In this document: piece by piece, positions 24,601-32,378 of the stretch
How positions within the stretch are numbered: the first letter of the stretch is position 1
How the letters are laid out: the number at the start of each line of letters is the position of its first letter
Assembly (NCBI GenBank): GCA_023453025.1
Contig: JAEXUD010000061.1
Location: 1 to 64,000 of the forward strand
Length of the DNA stretch: 64,000 nt
Direction: 5' to 3'
Source: Bacillota bacterium
GTDB taxonomy: Bacteria; Bacillota; Clostridia; Tissierellales; Sedimentibacteraceae
Made by a program: the position numbers and the translations under genes
Notes under the pieces: model-generated
Seen by the model: the letters and a program-made list of their open reading frames with translations, nothing else
Told to the model about the DNA's origin: nothing
Databases searched by the model: none

Positions 24601-25053
24601 TTATTGTATGTCAAACTCAACAGCAGCAACCACATTGCCATTTCCGGCAAAAAACTTTTTGACAATTCGATAATGGCCTGGATTCAAATTTTCATAATAG
24701 AATTTCAGTGAAAACTCTTTTTCATCGCTCCCGTTCGGTGGCAGTAGATAGCCAATTTCCACCCATGCAGCATCTTCCTTGACAGGTACAACATACCAGC
24801 TGCCCTCTTTTTCAATTTCCAAATGCGGTTCTTCACCAAAAACAACCTCGGTATCGGTGTTATTAATGTACTCAATCATTACCGAATCTGTCTCGGTGGT
24901 AACTGTTTCGTTCACTATGCGCATCACAATGCCTGTATCTTTCAGTTCTCCATATTCAGAAAGTACAAGACTGTCTATATCGAAACCTTGATCACAGGCT
25001 GTAAGCGTCAGCAAAAAAACCATTATAATAATATTTCTTATAATTTTTTTCAT
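24601..25053 (-). CDS. Lipoprotein with immunoglobulin-like domain, function unknown
   Basis: A 150-residue predicted lipoprotein with a signal peptide ending in LTLTAC (lipobox, Cys ~20) and then one beta-rich domain. Motifs such as MIEYINNTDTEVVFGEEPHLEIE and GHYRIVKKFF resemble small Ig-like domains common in Bacillota lipoproteins. The ATG at 25053 is chosen because AGGAGG lies 5 bases ahead; the longer in-frame TTG/ATG upstream lacks a site. Monocistronic. No enzymatic signature. Confidence 0.75.
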   Translation of the reverse strand: MKKIIRNIIIMVFLLTLTACDQGFDIDSLVLSEYGELKDTGIVMRIVNETVTTETDSVMIEYINNTDTEVVFGEEPHLEIEKEGSWYVVPVKEDAAWVEIGYLLPPNGSDEKEFSLKFYYENLNPGHYRIVKKFFAGNGNVVAAVEFDIQ

Positions 25054-25246
25054 TTTAACCTCCTTTGTTATTCCTTTTTCTATAAGACGTATTAACACAA
25101 TGAAAAGTTCGTTTAATCAGCAAATTTTTTTGTCAAGCTTTCGGATTACATTTCAATATTATTCACCGCTATATTTCTATTATTGATAAAGTTTCATTCT
25201 CCGCCTTATAAACTTCAGTAAAATAATTAAAATAATAAAATTGATA

Positions 25247-25275
25247 TTGACAAACTCGCTAGTTAGTGCTACTAT
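25247..25275 (+). promoter_or_regulatory. Promoter of the PadR/ABC cassette
   Basis: TTGACA (25247-25252), 17-base spacer, TACTAT (25270-25275), about 57 bases before padR. Confidence 0.85.
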
Positions 25276-25293
25276 ATAGCAGTAGTCAGTAAC
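25262..25293. promoter_or_regulatory. Imperfect palindrome over the padR promoter, likely operator
   Basis: GTTAGTGCTACT pairs imperfectly with AGTAGTCAGTAAC around ATATAGC, with inner CTACT/AGTAG perfect. It covers the -10 and start region, where PadR-family repressors usually act on their own promoter. Confidence 0.6.
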
Positions 25294-25332
25294 ACTTCAT
25301 ACTAGTCATACGAAATAGCAAGGGAGGAATTT

Positions 25333-25659
25333 ATGCAGGAAAATCTAACTGAAATGCTTAAAGGCGTGCTTGAGGGCTGCGTCCTTGAAATAATAAGCCG
25401 AAAAGAAACCTACGGCTACGAAATTACGCGGAGGCTTAATGCTCTTGGTTTTACAGATGTTGTGGATGGAACGGTATACACTATCCTGATACGGCTTGAA
25501 AAAAACAAGCTGGTAGAGGTCACTAAAAAGCCATCCGACATGGGACCGCCGCGAAAGTTTTTTGCACTCAACGACACGGGACGAAAGGAATTAAGGAAAT
25601 TCTGGGAAAAATGGGAATTTATCGCATCAAAAATCAACCAATTAAAGGAGGAGCAATAA
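25333..25659 (+). CDS. PadR-family transcriptional regulator
   Basis: This 108-residue winged-helix repressor shows LEIISRKETYGYEITRRL, then VVDGTVYTILIRLEKNKLVE and MGPPRKFFALNDTGRKEL, the PadR pattern. Such proteins usually repress a linked multidrug or antimicrobial-peptide exporter until a ligand binds. It heads a four-gene unit with DUF1048 and an ABC exporter. AGGGAGG precedes the ATG. Base composition begins to shift to higher GC here. Confidence 0.9.
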   Translation: MQENLTEMLKGVLEGCVLEIISRKETYGYEITRRLNALGFTDVVDGTVYTILIRLEKNKLVEVTKKPSDMGPPRKFFALNDTGRKELRKFWEKWEFIASKINQLKEEQ

Positions 25660-25660
25660 A

Positions 25661-26026
25661 ATGTCTGATTTTTTCAATAATTATTTAAATATCAAAAAAA
25701 TGATTGAAAGCAAGCGTGAATACAAGCAACAGATGGCAAGGGTAGATGCTCTGCCGGAAGATTATAAATATGTATTTAAGAAAATCCAGGAACACATGTG
25801 GATGTTTGCTGCGGGATCAGGTTATGATATGATGAAAATTCATTATGACCTGATAGATCTGTTCGAGTCCGGCGCGGCAAACGGCAAGGATGCTTTGGAT
25901 ATTACCGGTGAGGATGTGGCCGCATTTTGCGACGAGCTTATGCGCAGTGTCAGCACATACACGGAAAACTGGCGCGAGACCCTCAACCGCGACATACTGA
26001 AAAAGCTAGGAAAGAGGAGGGGTTAA
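25661..26026 (+). CDS. DUF1048 family protein
   Basis: A 121-residue helical protein of the DUF1048 family, with MIESKREYKQQMARVDALPEDY and FKKIQEHMWMFAAGSGYD. Genes of this type commonly follow padR genes and precede ABC exporters; the role is unclear and may be modulation of PadR. It starts one base after padR ends, with AAGGAGG ahead. It ends two bases before the ATPase gene's ATG. Confidence 0.85.
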   Translation: MSDFFNNYLNIKKMIESKREYKQQMARVDALPEDYKYVFKKIQEHMWMFAAGSGYDMMKIHYDLIDLFESGAANGKDALDITGEDVAAFCDELMRSVSTYTENWRETLNRDILKKLGKRRG

Positions 26027-26028
26027 AA

Positions 26029-26790
26029 ATGACAGAAACTGCAATTCAAGTGAAAGGGCTGCAAAAGTCCTACAAAAAACTTCATGTCCTTAAGGGCGTA
26101 GATTTTGAGGTGGAAAAAGACAGTATTTTTGCCTTGCTCGGCTCCAACGGCGCAGGCAAGACGACGATTGTCAGAATTCTCACCACACTGCTTAAACAGG
26201 ACGGAGGCACTGCCATCGTAAACGGCTTCGATGTCGCGTCAAAGCCCGACCATGTGCGCCAGTCCATCAGCCTGACCGGGCAATTTGCCGCCGTGGACGA
26301 GATTTTGACTGGGCGGGAAAACCTCATTATGATTGCCAAGCTGCGACACCTTGCCAATCCGTGTCAATTGGCTGACGATTTACTAAAACGCTTCAGTTTG
26401 ACTGAGGCGGCCAACCGCAGGGTTTCCACCTATTCGGGCGGTATGTGCCGCAGGCTCGACATTGCTATGAGCCTTGTGGGAAAACCGCAGCTTATATTTC
26501 TCGACGAACCTACCACAGGGCTTGACCCCGAAGGGCGCATTGAGGTTTGGAATACTGTAAAAGAGCTTGCTGATAATGGCACAACGGTATTCCTTACCAC
26601 GCAATATTTGGAGGAAGCCGAACAGCTTGCGGATCGAATCGCCATTCTGCATGAAGGTAAAATTATTGCGAACGGCACCCTAGATGAACTTAAAAAGCTG
26701 TTCCCGCCAGCGAAGGTGGAATACGTGGAAAAACAGCCGACGTTGGAGGAAATATTTCTCGCAATCATCGGCAAGAAGGAGGAAAAATAG
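26029..26790 (+). CDS. ABC transporter ATP-binding protein, DrrA-like
   Basis: A 253-residue ABC-2 type ATPase: Walker A LGSNGAGKTTIVRIL, signature YSGGMCRRLDIAMSL, Walker B LIFLDEPTTGLDPEGR, switch region TTQYLEEAEQLADR. It is closest to daunorubicin/DrrA-type drug export ATPases, which work with a separate permease. The ATG at 26029 is chosen for GAGGAGGGG upstream; a longer frame into DUF1048 is not needed. Codons are much richer in GCG, CGC and GGC than flanking genes. Confidence 0.92.
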   Translation: MTETAIQVKGLQKSYKKLHVLKGVDFEVEKDSIFALLGSNGAGKTTIVRILTTLLKQDGGTAIVNGFDVASKPDHVRQSISLTGQFAAVDEILTGRENLIMIAKLRHLANPCQLADDLLKRFSLTEAANRRVSTYSGGMCRRLDIAMSLVGKPQLIFLDEPTTGLDPEGRIEVWNTVKELADNGTTVFLTTQYLEEAEQLADRIAILHEGKIIANGTLDELKKLFPPAKVEYVEKQPTLEEIFLAIIGKKEEK

Positions 26791-27561
26791 ATGGACACCG
26801 TAAAGAAACATTTTTTCAGCGATATAACTGTCATGCTTGTACGTTCCATGCGCCATATTTTCCGCAGCATGGATACCATTATCACGGTCTGCATCACTCC
26901 GATTGCAATGCTGCTGCTGTTTGTATATGTGTTAGGCGGCGCAATTCAAACCGGCACGGACAATTATGTAAATTATCTGCTCCCCGGCATTCTGCTGATT
27001 GCAATAGCAAGCGGCATCTCATATACGGCTTACCGATTGTTTATGGACATGAAAAGCGGCATATTTGAACGGCTCCATTCCATGCCGATTGCGCGTTCAG
27101 CCGCGCTGTGGGGGCATGTGCTGACCTCACTGGTATCCAATGCAATTTCGGTTGTTGTCATCATTCTTGCAGCGCTCATTATGGGCTTCCGCTCGTCGGC
27201 AGGAATATTGTCATGGCTTGCTGTGGCTGGTATACTCGCGCTGTTTACGCTGGCCTTGACATGGATTGCGGTAATTGCCGGACTGTCCGCAAAATCGGTG
27301 GACGGCGCAGGCGCCTTTTCCTACCCTCTTATTTTCCTTCCATTTATCAGCTCAGCCTTTGTGCCTACCGATTCGATGCCGCCGGTCGTCCGCGCCTTTG
27401 CTGAGAACCAGCCGGTAACCTCCATCGTCAACGCAATCCGCTCTTTGCTCGAGGAACAGCCAGTCGGAAATGATATCTGGATTGCGCTCGCATGGTGCAT
27501 CGGGATTATGCTCGCAGCTTATATCTTTGCGATGCGTGCATACAAGCAAAAAGCATCTTAA
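26791..27561 (+). CDS. ABC-2 type exporter permease, DrrB-like
   Basis: A 256-residue membrane protein with six segments. ABC-2 family traits are RLHSMPIARSAALWGHVL, the usual cytoplasmic coupling region, and LPFISSAFVPTDSMPP near the end. It starts immediately at the end of the ATPase gene, showing tight coupling. The pair probably exports a drug or antimicrobial; substrate unknown. GC content is the highest in the window by eye. Confidence 0.9.
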   Translation: MDTVKKHFFSDITVMLVRSMRHIFRSMDTIITVCITPIAMLLLFVYVLGGAIQTGTDNYVNYLLPGILLIAIASGISYTAYRLFMDMKSGIFERLHSMPIARSAALWGHVLTSLVSNAISVVVIILAALIMGFRSSAGILSWLAVAGILALFTLALTWIAVIAGLSAKSVDGAGAFSYPLIFLPFISSAFVPTDSMPPVVRAFAENQPVTSIVNAIRSLLEEQPVGNDIWIALAWCIGIMLAAYIFAMRAYKQKAS

Positions 27562-27660
27562 CATTCGAATATTTGCACCTTTGCTGTTTAAAAAATGTTC
27601 GGCACAAAATATGTTGATACCGCCAAAAAGGAATAAAATGCAGACCAAAGCGCCTGGCAA

Positions 27661-27702
27661 AAAATAAAGACGGTTCATTAATTAGAAAAACCGCCTTTAT
27701 TT
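27661..27702. terminator. Bidirectional terminator, ABC exporter / HD-domain gene
   Basis: AAATAAAGACGGTT/AACCGCCTTTATTT hairpin between convergent genes. Confidence 0.85.
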
Positions 27703-28377
27703 AATTGTATGCTCAAGTAGTAAATCATGTCCGACCTCATGCAATGACTGCACTTCATGCAGCATATTATTATAAAAAGCTGTTGCAGACGCCTGTCGTT
27801 CTGCTGCAATTTCAGTGCCACGATTTGTGTAAAATTGGTTATATAGACCCTCCAGCTTGTACTTAAACTCTTGAAAAAATGATGGTGATGTATCATATGT
27901 GCCATCAGAAACCTGTCCATCCTGCATCATCGAGTAAAGCGGTTCAGACACCTGACCCTTATATAATATGGTGCGTGCGATACCAAGCGTCCCTGTAACA
28001 TCAATCTTATCTGCGTCAAATAATATTTTTGCCTCAATACTTTGTGGCTGAGAATCGGAACGAAAACGGTGTGTCTTTATGCATCCCTTTACTTTTTCAG
28101 CATGTTCAGGATTCATGCCTTTAGAAATTAAAAACTTATACGCTTTTTCCGAACCAACAACAGCATGACATAATTGAGGATTTTCAAACTGTTCTCGTCT
28201 GCCGATGTCATGAAGTAAACAGGCAGAAATCAGCACGTCGTAATTTACATCTTTCTCACTGCCGGCAATATCCAGTGCAGCATATAATACCCGATATATA
28301 TGATCTTTATCATGAGCGCTGTCGTCCATACATGCTAACATATACTTTTCAAGCATTTCATAAGTTTTTAAATCCAA
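27697..28377 (-). CDS. HD-domain phosphohydrolase, YedJ-like
   Basis: A 226-residue HD superfamily protein with the ligands SAHDKDHIYRVLYAAL (first His), ACLLHDIGRRE (HD), and ILFDADKIDVTGTLGI (last Asp). This resembles YedJ/PduX-neighbour type metal-dependent phosphohydrolases; substrate is not known. Translation starts at a TTG (28377) with GAGAGGTG upstream. It stands alone. Confidence 0.83.
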   Translation of the reverse strand: MDLKTYEMLEKYMLACMDDSAHDKDHIYRVLYAALDIAGSEKDVNYDVLISACLLHDIGRREQFENPQLCHAVVGSEKAYKFLISKGMNPEHAEKVKGCIKTHRFRSDSQPQSIEAKILFDADKIDVTGTLGIARTILYKGQVSEPLYSMMQDGQVSDGTYDTSPSFFQEFKYKLEGLYNQFYTNRGTEIAAERQASATAFYNNMLHEVQSLHEVGHDLLLEHTIK

Positions 28378-28429
28378 AGTATTTCACCTCTCTATGTCGT
28401 CTTTATTTTATGGTTTTCTACTATGTATT

Positions 28430-28452
28430 AAAAACACCTCTGGGGTGTTTTT
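28430..28452. terminator. Small terminator between tRNA-Ser and the HD-domain gene
   Basis: AAAAACACC/GGGTGTTTTT with TCTG loop. On the minus strand it may end the tRNA-Ser transcript. Confidence 0.6.
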
Positions 28453-28546
28453 ATGCCAAAAGGAGGTAACTATGTTAGAAGGAATGAGATAAACCTTTTA
28501 TGGGATATGCTTTATGCCTTATCTGACATAGAACAAAAAAACGGTA

Positions 28547-28635
28547 TGGCGGAGAGGGCGGGATTCGAACCCGCGTGGGATTGCTCCCAAACTGATTTCG
28601 AGTCAGCCCCGTTATGACCACTTCGATACCTCTCC
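28547..28635 (-). tRNA. tRNA-Ser (anticodon CGA), CCA encoded
   Basis: Minus strand acceptor GGAGAGG/CCTCTCC with discriminator G and CCA. The anticodon loop CTCGAAA gives CGA. A long variable arm (TTTGGGAGCAATCCCAC) identifies a class II serine tRNA; the T arm has GGTTCGAATCC. Confidence 0.97.
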
Positions 28636-28653
28636 AAAACTGAGAACTATATT

Positions 28654-28682
28654 AGTTTATCTAAACAAAGTTTTTTTGTCAA
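28654..28682 (-). promoter_or_regulatory. tRNA-Ser promoter
   Basis: Minus strand TTGACA (28682-28677), 17-base spacer, TAAACT (28659-28654). Confidence 0.75.
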
Positions 28683-28738
28683 TATGATATTACAAATTTA
28701 ACTAATTGCTTAGATAATTATTCTTATGTCAATTATAA

Positions 28739-28790
28739 ATGACTTACCGCTATTTTTCAGAAATCACTCTGAAAAATAGGGTTAGGTCAT
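28739..28790. repeat. Dispersed hairpin repeat, copy 3 (serS 3' end)
   Basis: ATGACTTACCGCTATTTTTCAG pairs with CTGAAAAATAGGGTTAGGTCAT. The stem is longer than in other copies. It lies 17 bases after the serS stop, where it may act as the transcript's 3' hairpin. Confidence 0.8.
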
Positions 28791-28806
28791 CTGATTTTAT
28801 GCATAT

Positions 28807-30087
28807 TTATTTTATAACGGTCTTGCCGCCCATATATGGCTGCAATGCGGCAGGTATATTGACAGAGCCGTCCGCATTCAAATTATTTTCCAGGAAAGCT
28901 ATCAGCATTCTTGGAGGTGCAACAACAGTATTGTTTAGTGTATGAGCAAAATACTTGTTGTTGTTTTCATCTGCAACACGTATTTTCAGCCTTCTGGCCT
29001 GTGCATCACCTAAGTTGGAACAGCTTCCAACTTCAAAATATTTTTTCTGTCTTGGGGACCACGCTTCAACATCCACTGACTTAACTTTCAAATCAGCCAA
29101 ATCTCCTGAACAGCATTCAAGTGTTCTTACAGGAATATCCAATGAACGGAATAAATCCACAGTGTTTTGCCACAGCTTGTCGAACCACATAGGGCTTTCC
29201 TCAGGCTTGCAGACAACTATCATTTCCTGTTTTTCGAACTGATGGATTCTGTATACTCCTCTTTCTTCTATACCATGGGCTCCTTTTTCCTTTCTGAAGC
29301 ATGGTGAATAGCTTGTTAATGTTTGTGGAAGAGCTGATTCAGGCAATATTGTATCTATGAATTTGCCTATCATGGAATGCTCGCTTGTTCCTATTAGGTA
29401 TAAATCCTCGCCTTCAATTTTGTACATCATCGCATCCATCTCAGCAAAGCTCATTACTCCTGTAACAACCTCACTGCGTATCATAAATGGAGGTATGCAG
29501 TAAGTAAATCCACGGTCTATCATAAAATCTCTCGCATAAGAAATAACTGCAGAATGCAGTCTGGCTACATCACCCATCAAGTAATAAAACCCGTTGCCTG
29601 CAACCTTTCTTGCACTTTCTAAATCTAAACCATTGAATTTCTCCATTATTTCAGCATGATACGGTATTTCAAAATCAGGAACCAAAGGTTCGCCGTAACG
29701 TTTCACCTCAACATTTTCGCTGTCATCCTTGCCTACGGGAACACTTGAGTCAATGATATTAGGTATAGTCATCATTATTTTCAAAATTCTTGCTTCAAGT
29801 TCTGTTTCCCTATCTTCCAGTTTTGCCAATTCCTCTTGATTTGCAACTACTCGTTTCTTAAGCTCTTCGGCTTCTTCTTTTTTGCCTTTTGCCATTAATC
29901 CGCCAATTTCCTTGGAAATTTTGTTTCTTTCTGCTCTTAGGTTATCTGCTTTTTGTTTTGCTTCTCTGCTTTCGATGTCTAAAGCTATTACCTCATCCAC
30001 TAAGGGAAGCTTGTTATCCTGAAATTTTTTCTTTATATTTTGCTTTACCGCTTCAGGATTTTCTCTTACAAATTTTAAATCTAACAT
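28807..30087 (-). CDS. serS: Seryl-tRNA synthetase
   Basis: A 426-residue class II synthetase. An N-terminal coiled-coil tRNA-binding arm occupies ~25-105. Catalytic motif 2 is CFRKEKGAHGIEERGVYRIHQF and motif 3 contains the final Arg region NNTVVAPPRMLIAFLEN. It charges tRNA-Ser in the cytoplasm. The ATG at 30087 (MLDLKFVRENPE) is taken as start, with GGAGG nine bases ahead; an in-frame ATG six codons upstream overlaps that site. Controlled by a serine T-box upstream. Confidence 0.96.
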   Translation of the reverse strand: MLDLKFVRENPEAVKQNIKKKFQDNKLPLVDEVIALDIESREAKQKADNLRAERNKISKEIGGLMAKGKKEEAEELKKRVVANQEELAKLEDRETELEARILKIMMTIPNIIDSSVPVGKDDSENVEVKRYGEPLVPDFEIPYHAEIMEKFNGLDLESARKVAGNGFYYLMGDVARLHSAVISYARDFMIDRGFTYCIPPFMIRSEVVTGVMSFAEMDAMMYKIEGEDLYLIGTSEHSMIGKFIDTILPESALPQTLTSYSPCFRKEKGAHGIEERGVYRIHQFEKQEMIVVCKPEESPMWFDKLWQNTVDLFRSLDIPVRTLECCSGDLADLKVKSVDVEAWSPRQKKYFEVGSCSNLGDAQARRLKIRVADENNNKYFAHTLNNTVVAPPRMLIAFLENNLNADGSVNIPAALQPYMGGKTVIK

Positions 30088-30110
30088 ATTATCTATATCC
30101 TCCATATAAA

Positions 30111-30230
30111 ATTCGCAGGCTCCATCTCAAATTTATTTGCTCCCTCCGGTCGCATGAATTTGGATTCTGCTGCATAAGACCTACCGCCATTTTTCAGAAA
30201 TAACACTCTGAAAAATGGGGTTAGGGCTAT
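30111..30230. repeat. Dispersed hairpin repeat, copy 4, with extension module (serS leader)
   Basis: The hairpin CCTACCGCCATTTTTCAG/CTCTGAAAAATGGGGTTAGG (30180-30225) is preceded by the same ATTCGCAGGCTCCATCTC...GCTGCATAAGA module as at 16344. It fills the space between the T-box terminator's T run and the serS ribosome-binding site. Confidence 0.85.
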
Positions 30231-30440
30231 AAAAAACTCCCGTCTCTGATTTAGAGACGAGAGATACTCGCGGTGCCACCCTAATTATTATACACATGTA
30301 TAATCGCTTAATAAGTTATCGCCTGCATACGTCCGGGTTAATTCCCCGGAAACTCCGGAACGGATTCAACAACCACTGTATCAGTTCCCACCAGCCACTG
30401 ACTCTCTAAAACACTGCATTGTTTACTGCTTTCCATCATC
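30231..30440 (-). promoter_or_regulatory. T-box riboswitch of serS, UCC (Ser) specifier
   Basis: Minus strand elements in order: AGTAAAC kink-turn motif; AG bulge AGAGAGTC; distal loop GGCTGGTGGGAAC; specifier region GAATCCGTT with TCC at 30364-30362; T-box GGGTGGCACCGCG (30281-30269); and terminator GTCTCTAAATCAGAGAC followed by TTTTTT. Uncharged tRNA-Ser should stabilise the antiterminator and raise serS expression. Confidence 0.93.
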
Positions 30441-30463
30441 GTCACATATAATTATTTAATTGT

Positions 30464-30492
30464 AATATATACTAATGAACCTGCTTTGTCAA
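30464..30492 (-). promoter_or_regulatory. Promoter of the serS T-box transcript
   Basis: Minus strand TTGACA (30492-30487), 17-base spacer, TATATT (30469-30464). Confidence 0.85.
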
Positions 30493-30526
30493 TATTGACT
30501 TTTTATTTTATACTAGTTTTTACTTA

Positions 30527-30791
30527 TATAGCGTTACTATTCACAGTTGCTATCCATAAAACCTAAGAAAAATAAGAAAAATATATAGCGAACATTTGCA
30601 GGACACGATTAAATTCTTAGCGAATGGAGGATAAAAATCCGTTAAGCAACTTGCACTGTTTGAGCGTCAGCGAGTTTGCAAGCTGTAGGATTTTTAGCCA
30701 CAATGAGCTTTAGAATTATTCGTGTCCGAAACCGTGAGCGGATATTTTTCTTATTTTTCGCTTTCACTTTGACTGTGAATAGTAACTATAT
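30527..30791. repeat. Long imperfect palindromic intergenic element (~265 bp)
   Basis: The two arms match over their whole length with gaps. Outer ends are GTTACTATTCACAGT and ACTGTGAATAGTAAC. Inner blocks are AAAAATAAGAAAAATAT/ATATTTTTCTTATTTTT, GGACACGATTAA/TTATTCGTGTCC, GGATAAAAATCC.../GGATTTTTAGCC and AACTTGCA/TTTGCAAG. It contains no open frame of note and overlaps the sdaAA stop codon at its right end. The left end resembles 60607-60646. A non-autonomous mobile element or a large structured RNA are both possible. Confidence 0.75.
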
Positions 30792-31673
30792 AGTAGTTTT
30801 TTCGCTGAATATTTCTTCTTTTAGCTTTTGAGCTGTGGGAGTGATTGCAATTCCTCCCTGTGCTGTTTCTCTCAGTTCCGGAGGAAGCTGCCTGCCCACC
30901 TTGTACATTGCCCATACAACTTCATCAAATGGTATTTTACTTTTGACTCCGGCCATTGCAATTTCTGCTGTTGTAAGAGCACTTACAGTTCCTGCAATAT
31001 TCCTTTTTGCACAAGGCACTTCAACAAGGCCTGCAACAGGGTCACAGATTAACCCAAGGATATTTTTCAGGACTATGGCTGCCGCATCTAATGCCTGTTC
31101 GGGAGTTCCTCCCATCATTTCCACAACTGCCGCCGAACCCATTGCAGCAGCCGAACCGCACTCTGCCTGACAGCCTCCTTCCGCTCCTGCTAATGTAGCA
31201 TTTTTAGCAATAATTATTCCAATTCCGGAAGCCGTGAATAGCCCGTTTATCATGTCTTCTTCTGACTTACCCAGTTTTTCTGCCGCAGAAATTATAACCG
31301 CCGGTAAGATTCCGCAGGACCCTGCTGTAGGACTCGCTACAATTCTTCCCATTGCCGCATTTACCTCTGAGGAAGAAACCGCCCTTGCCATAGCCTTTAC
31401 CATAAAATCTCCAATCAATGTATTACTGCTGTCTGCATACTTTCTGAGCCTGTAGGCATCTCCTCCGATAAGTCCGCTGACCGATTTTATTTCTTTTTCC
31501 TGACCGAGGCTGGAAGAGCTTTGCATTACCTGAAGATTATTTCTCATTTTATCAATAACATCTTCTCTGCTTAATTCCGATTTTTCCATTTCAGCTCTTA
31601 TAGTGTATTCCCATATCGGAATGTTTTCTTTTTTACATACATCTATTAATTCAGCACCAGATGAAACAAACAT
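30786..31673 (-). CDS. sdaAA: L-serine dehydratase, [4Fe-4S], alpha subunit
   Basis: A 295-residue alpha subunit that deaminates L-serine to pyruvate and ammonia with an oxygen-sensitive [4Fe-4S] cluster. Cluster Cys candidates are in SPTAGSCGILPAVI, GAEGGCQAECGSAAAMGSA and LICDPVAGLVEVPCAKRN, all typical. It pairs with the beta subunit gene upstream, with which it overlaps by one base. The last codons and stop lie in the end of the palindromic element, so the final residues (EKTTI) may have been altered by insertion. Confidence 0.94.
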   Translation of the reverse strand: MFVSSGAELIDVCKKENIPIWEYTIRAEMEKSELSREDVIDKMRNNLQVMQSSSSLGQEKEIKSVSGLIGGDAYRLRKYADSSNTLIGDFMVKAMARAVSSSEVNAAMGRIVASPTAGSCGILPAVIISAAEKLGKSEEDMINGLFTASGIGIIIAKNATLAGAEGGCQAECGSAAAMGSAAVVEMMGGTPEQALDAAAIVLKNILGLICDPVAGLVEVPCAKRNIAGTVSALTTAEIAMAGVKSKIPFDEVVWAMYKVGRQLPPELRETAQGGIAITPTAQKLKEEIFSEKTTI

Positions 31674-32365
31674 TATTTTCCTCCTTCAATAATAGGGTTT
31701 ATAAATTTGACGCTTTCTATTTCTTCTATTTTTCTGATATCATTCATTGCATCTTCTGATATTACGCTGTCTGTTTCAAGCGCCATTGTAGCCATTTTCC
31801 CTTTTTCGCTCCTATAAACCCTCATGTCGGCTATATTTATATTTTTTTCATACAATATGGATGATATTTTTGATATAACCCCCGGCAGGTCTTTATGATT
31901 AGTCAGTATTGTAGGACGTTCCCCTGTAAATTCAACATTTTGACCGTCTATATTGAAAATAAGTATATTGCCTCCTCCTATGGAGGAACCGGTCACCTCT
32001 GTTGTGTATCCATCTTTTTTAGTTATAATAAACTTTACAGTATTTGGATGAACATCTCCTAAATCTGTTTCCGTGAATTTAAAAGATATGCCCTTTTCTC
32101 TTGCTATATCAAATGATTTTTTTAAATTTTCATCCCATGGATCCATATTAAGTATACCGGCAACTAATGCCTTGTCCGTTCCATGTCCCTTGTAGGTTTG
32201 GGCAAAAGAACCATGGAGCAAAAACTCCACTTTATTAATATTTCCGCCGGCAATTATTGCAGCTACCTTTGCCATCCTGGCAGCCCCTGCAGTGTGAGAG
32301 CTTGACGGACCGATCATTATTGGTCCTAATATATCAAAAACACCGTAATCTCGCATAAATTTCAC
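31673..32365 (-). CDS. sdaAB: L-serine dehydratase, beta subunit (ACT domain)
   Basis: A 230-residue beta subunit. The first ~140 residues carry GPSSSHTAGAARMAKVAA, the family signature; a C-terminal ACT domain follows (ERPTILTNHKDLPGVISKI). The ACT part probably senses serine. It precedes sdaAA with a one-base overlap (ATG/stop), so the subunits are co-translated. Confidence 0.94.
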   Translation of the reverse strand: MKFMRDYGVFDILGPIMIGPSSSHTAGAARMAKVAAIIAGGNINKVEFLLHGSFAQTYKGHGTDKALVAGILNMDPWDENLKKSFDIAREKGISFKFTETDLGDVHPNTVKFIITKKDGYTTEVTGSSIGGGNILIFNIDGQNVEFTGERPTILTNHKDLPGVISKISSILYEKNINIADMRVYRSEKGKMATMALETDSVISEDAMNDIRKIEEIESVKFINPIIEGGK

Positions 32366-32378
32366 CTCTTAAACCTTT

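Noticed and set aside
28468..28532. AGGAGG followed by a six-codon frame (MLEGMR) downstream of tRNA-Ser
   Set aside because: Too short to support, and the region forms an inverted repeat (CTATGTTAGA/TCTGACATAG).
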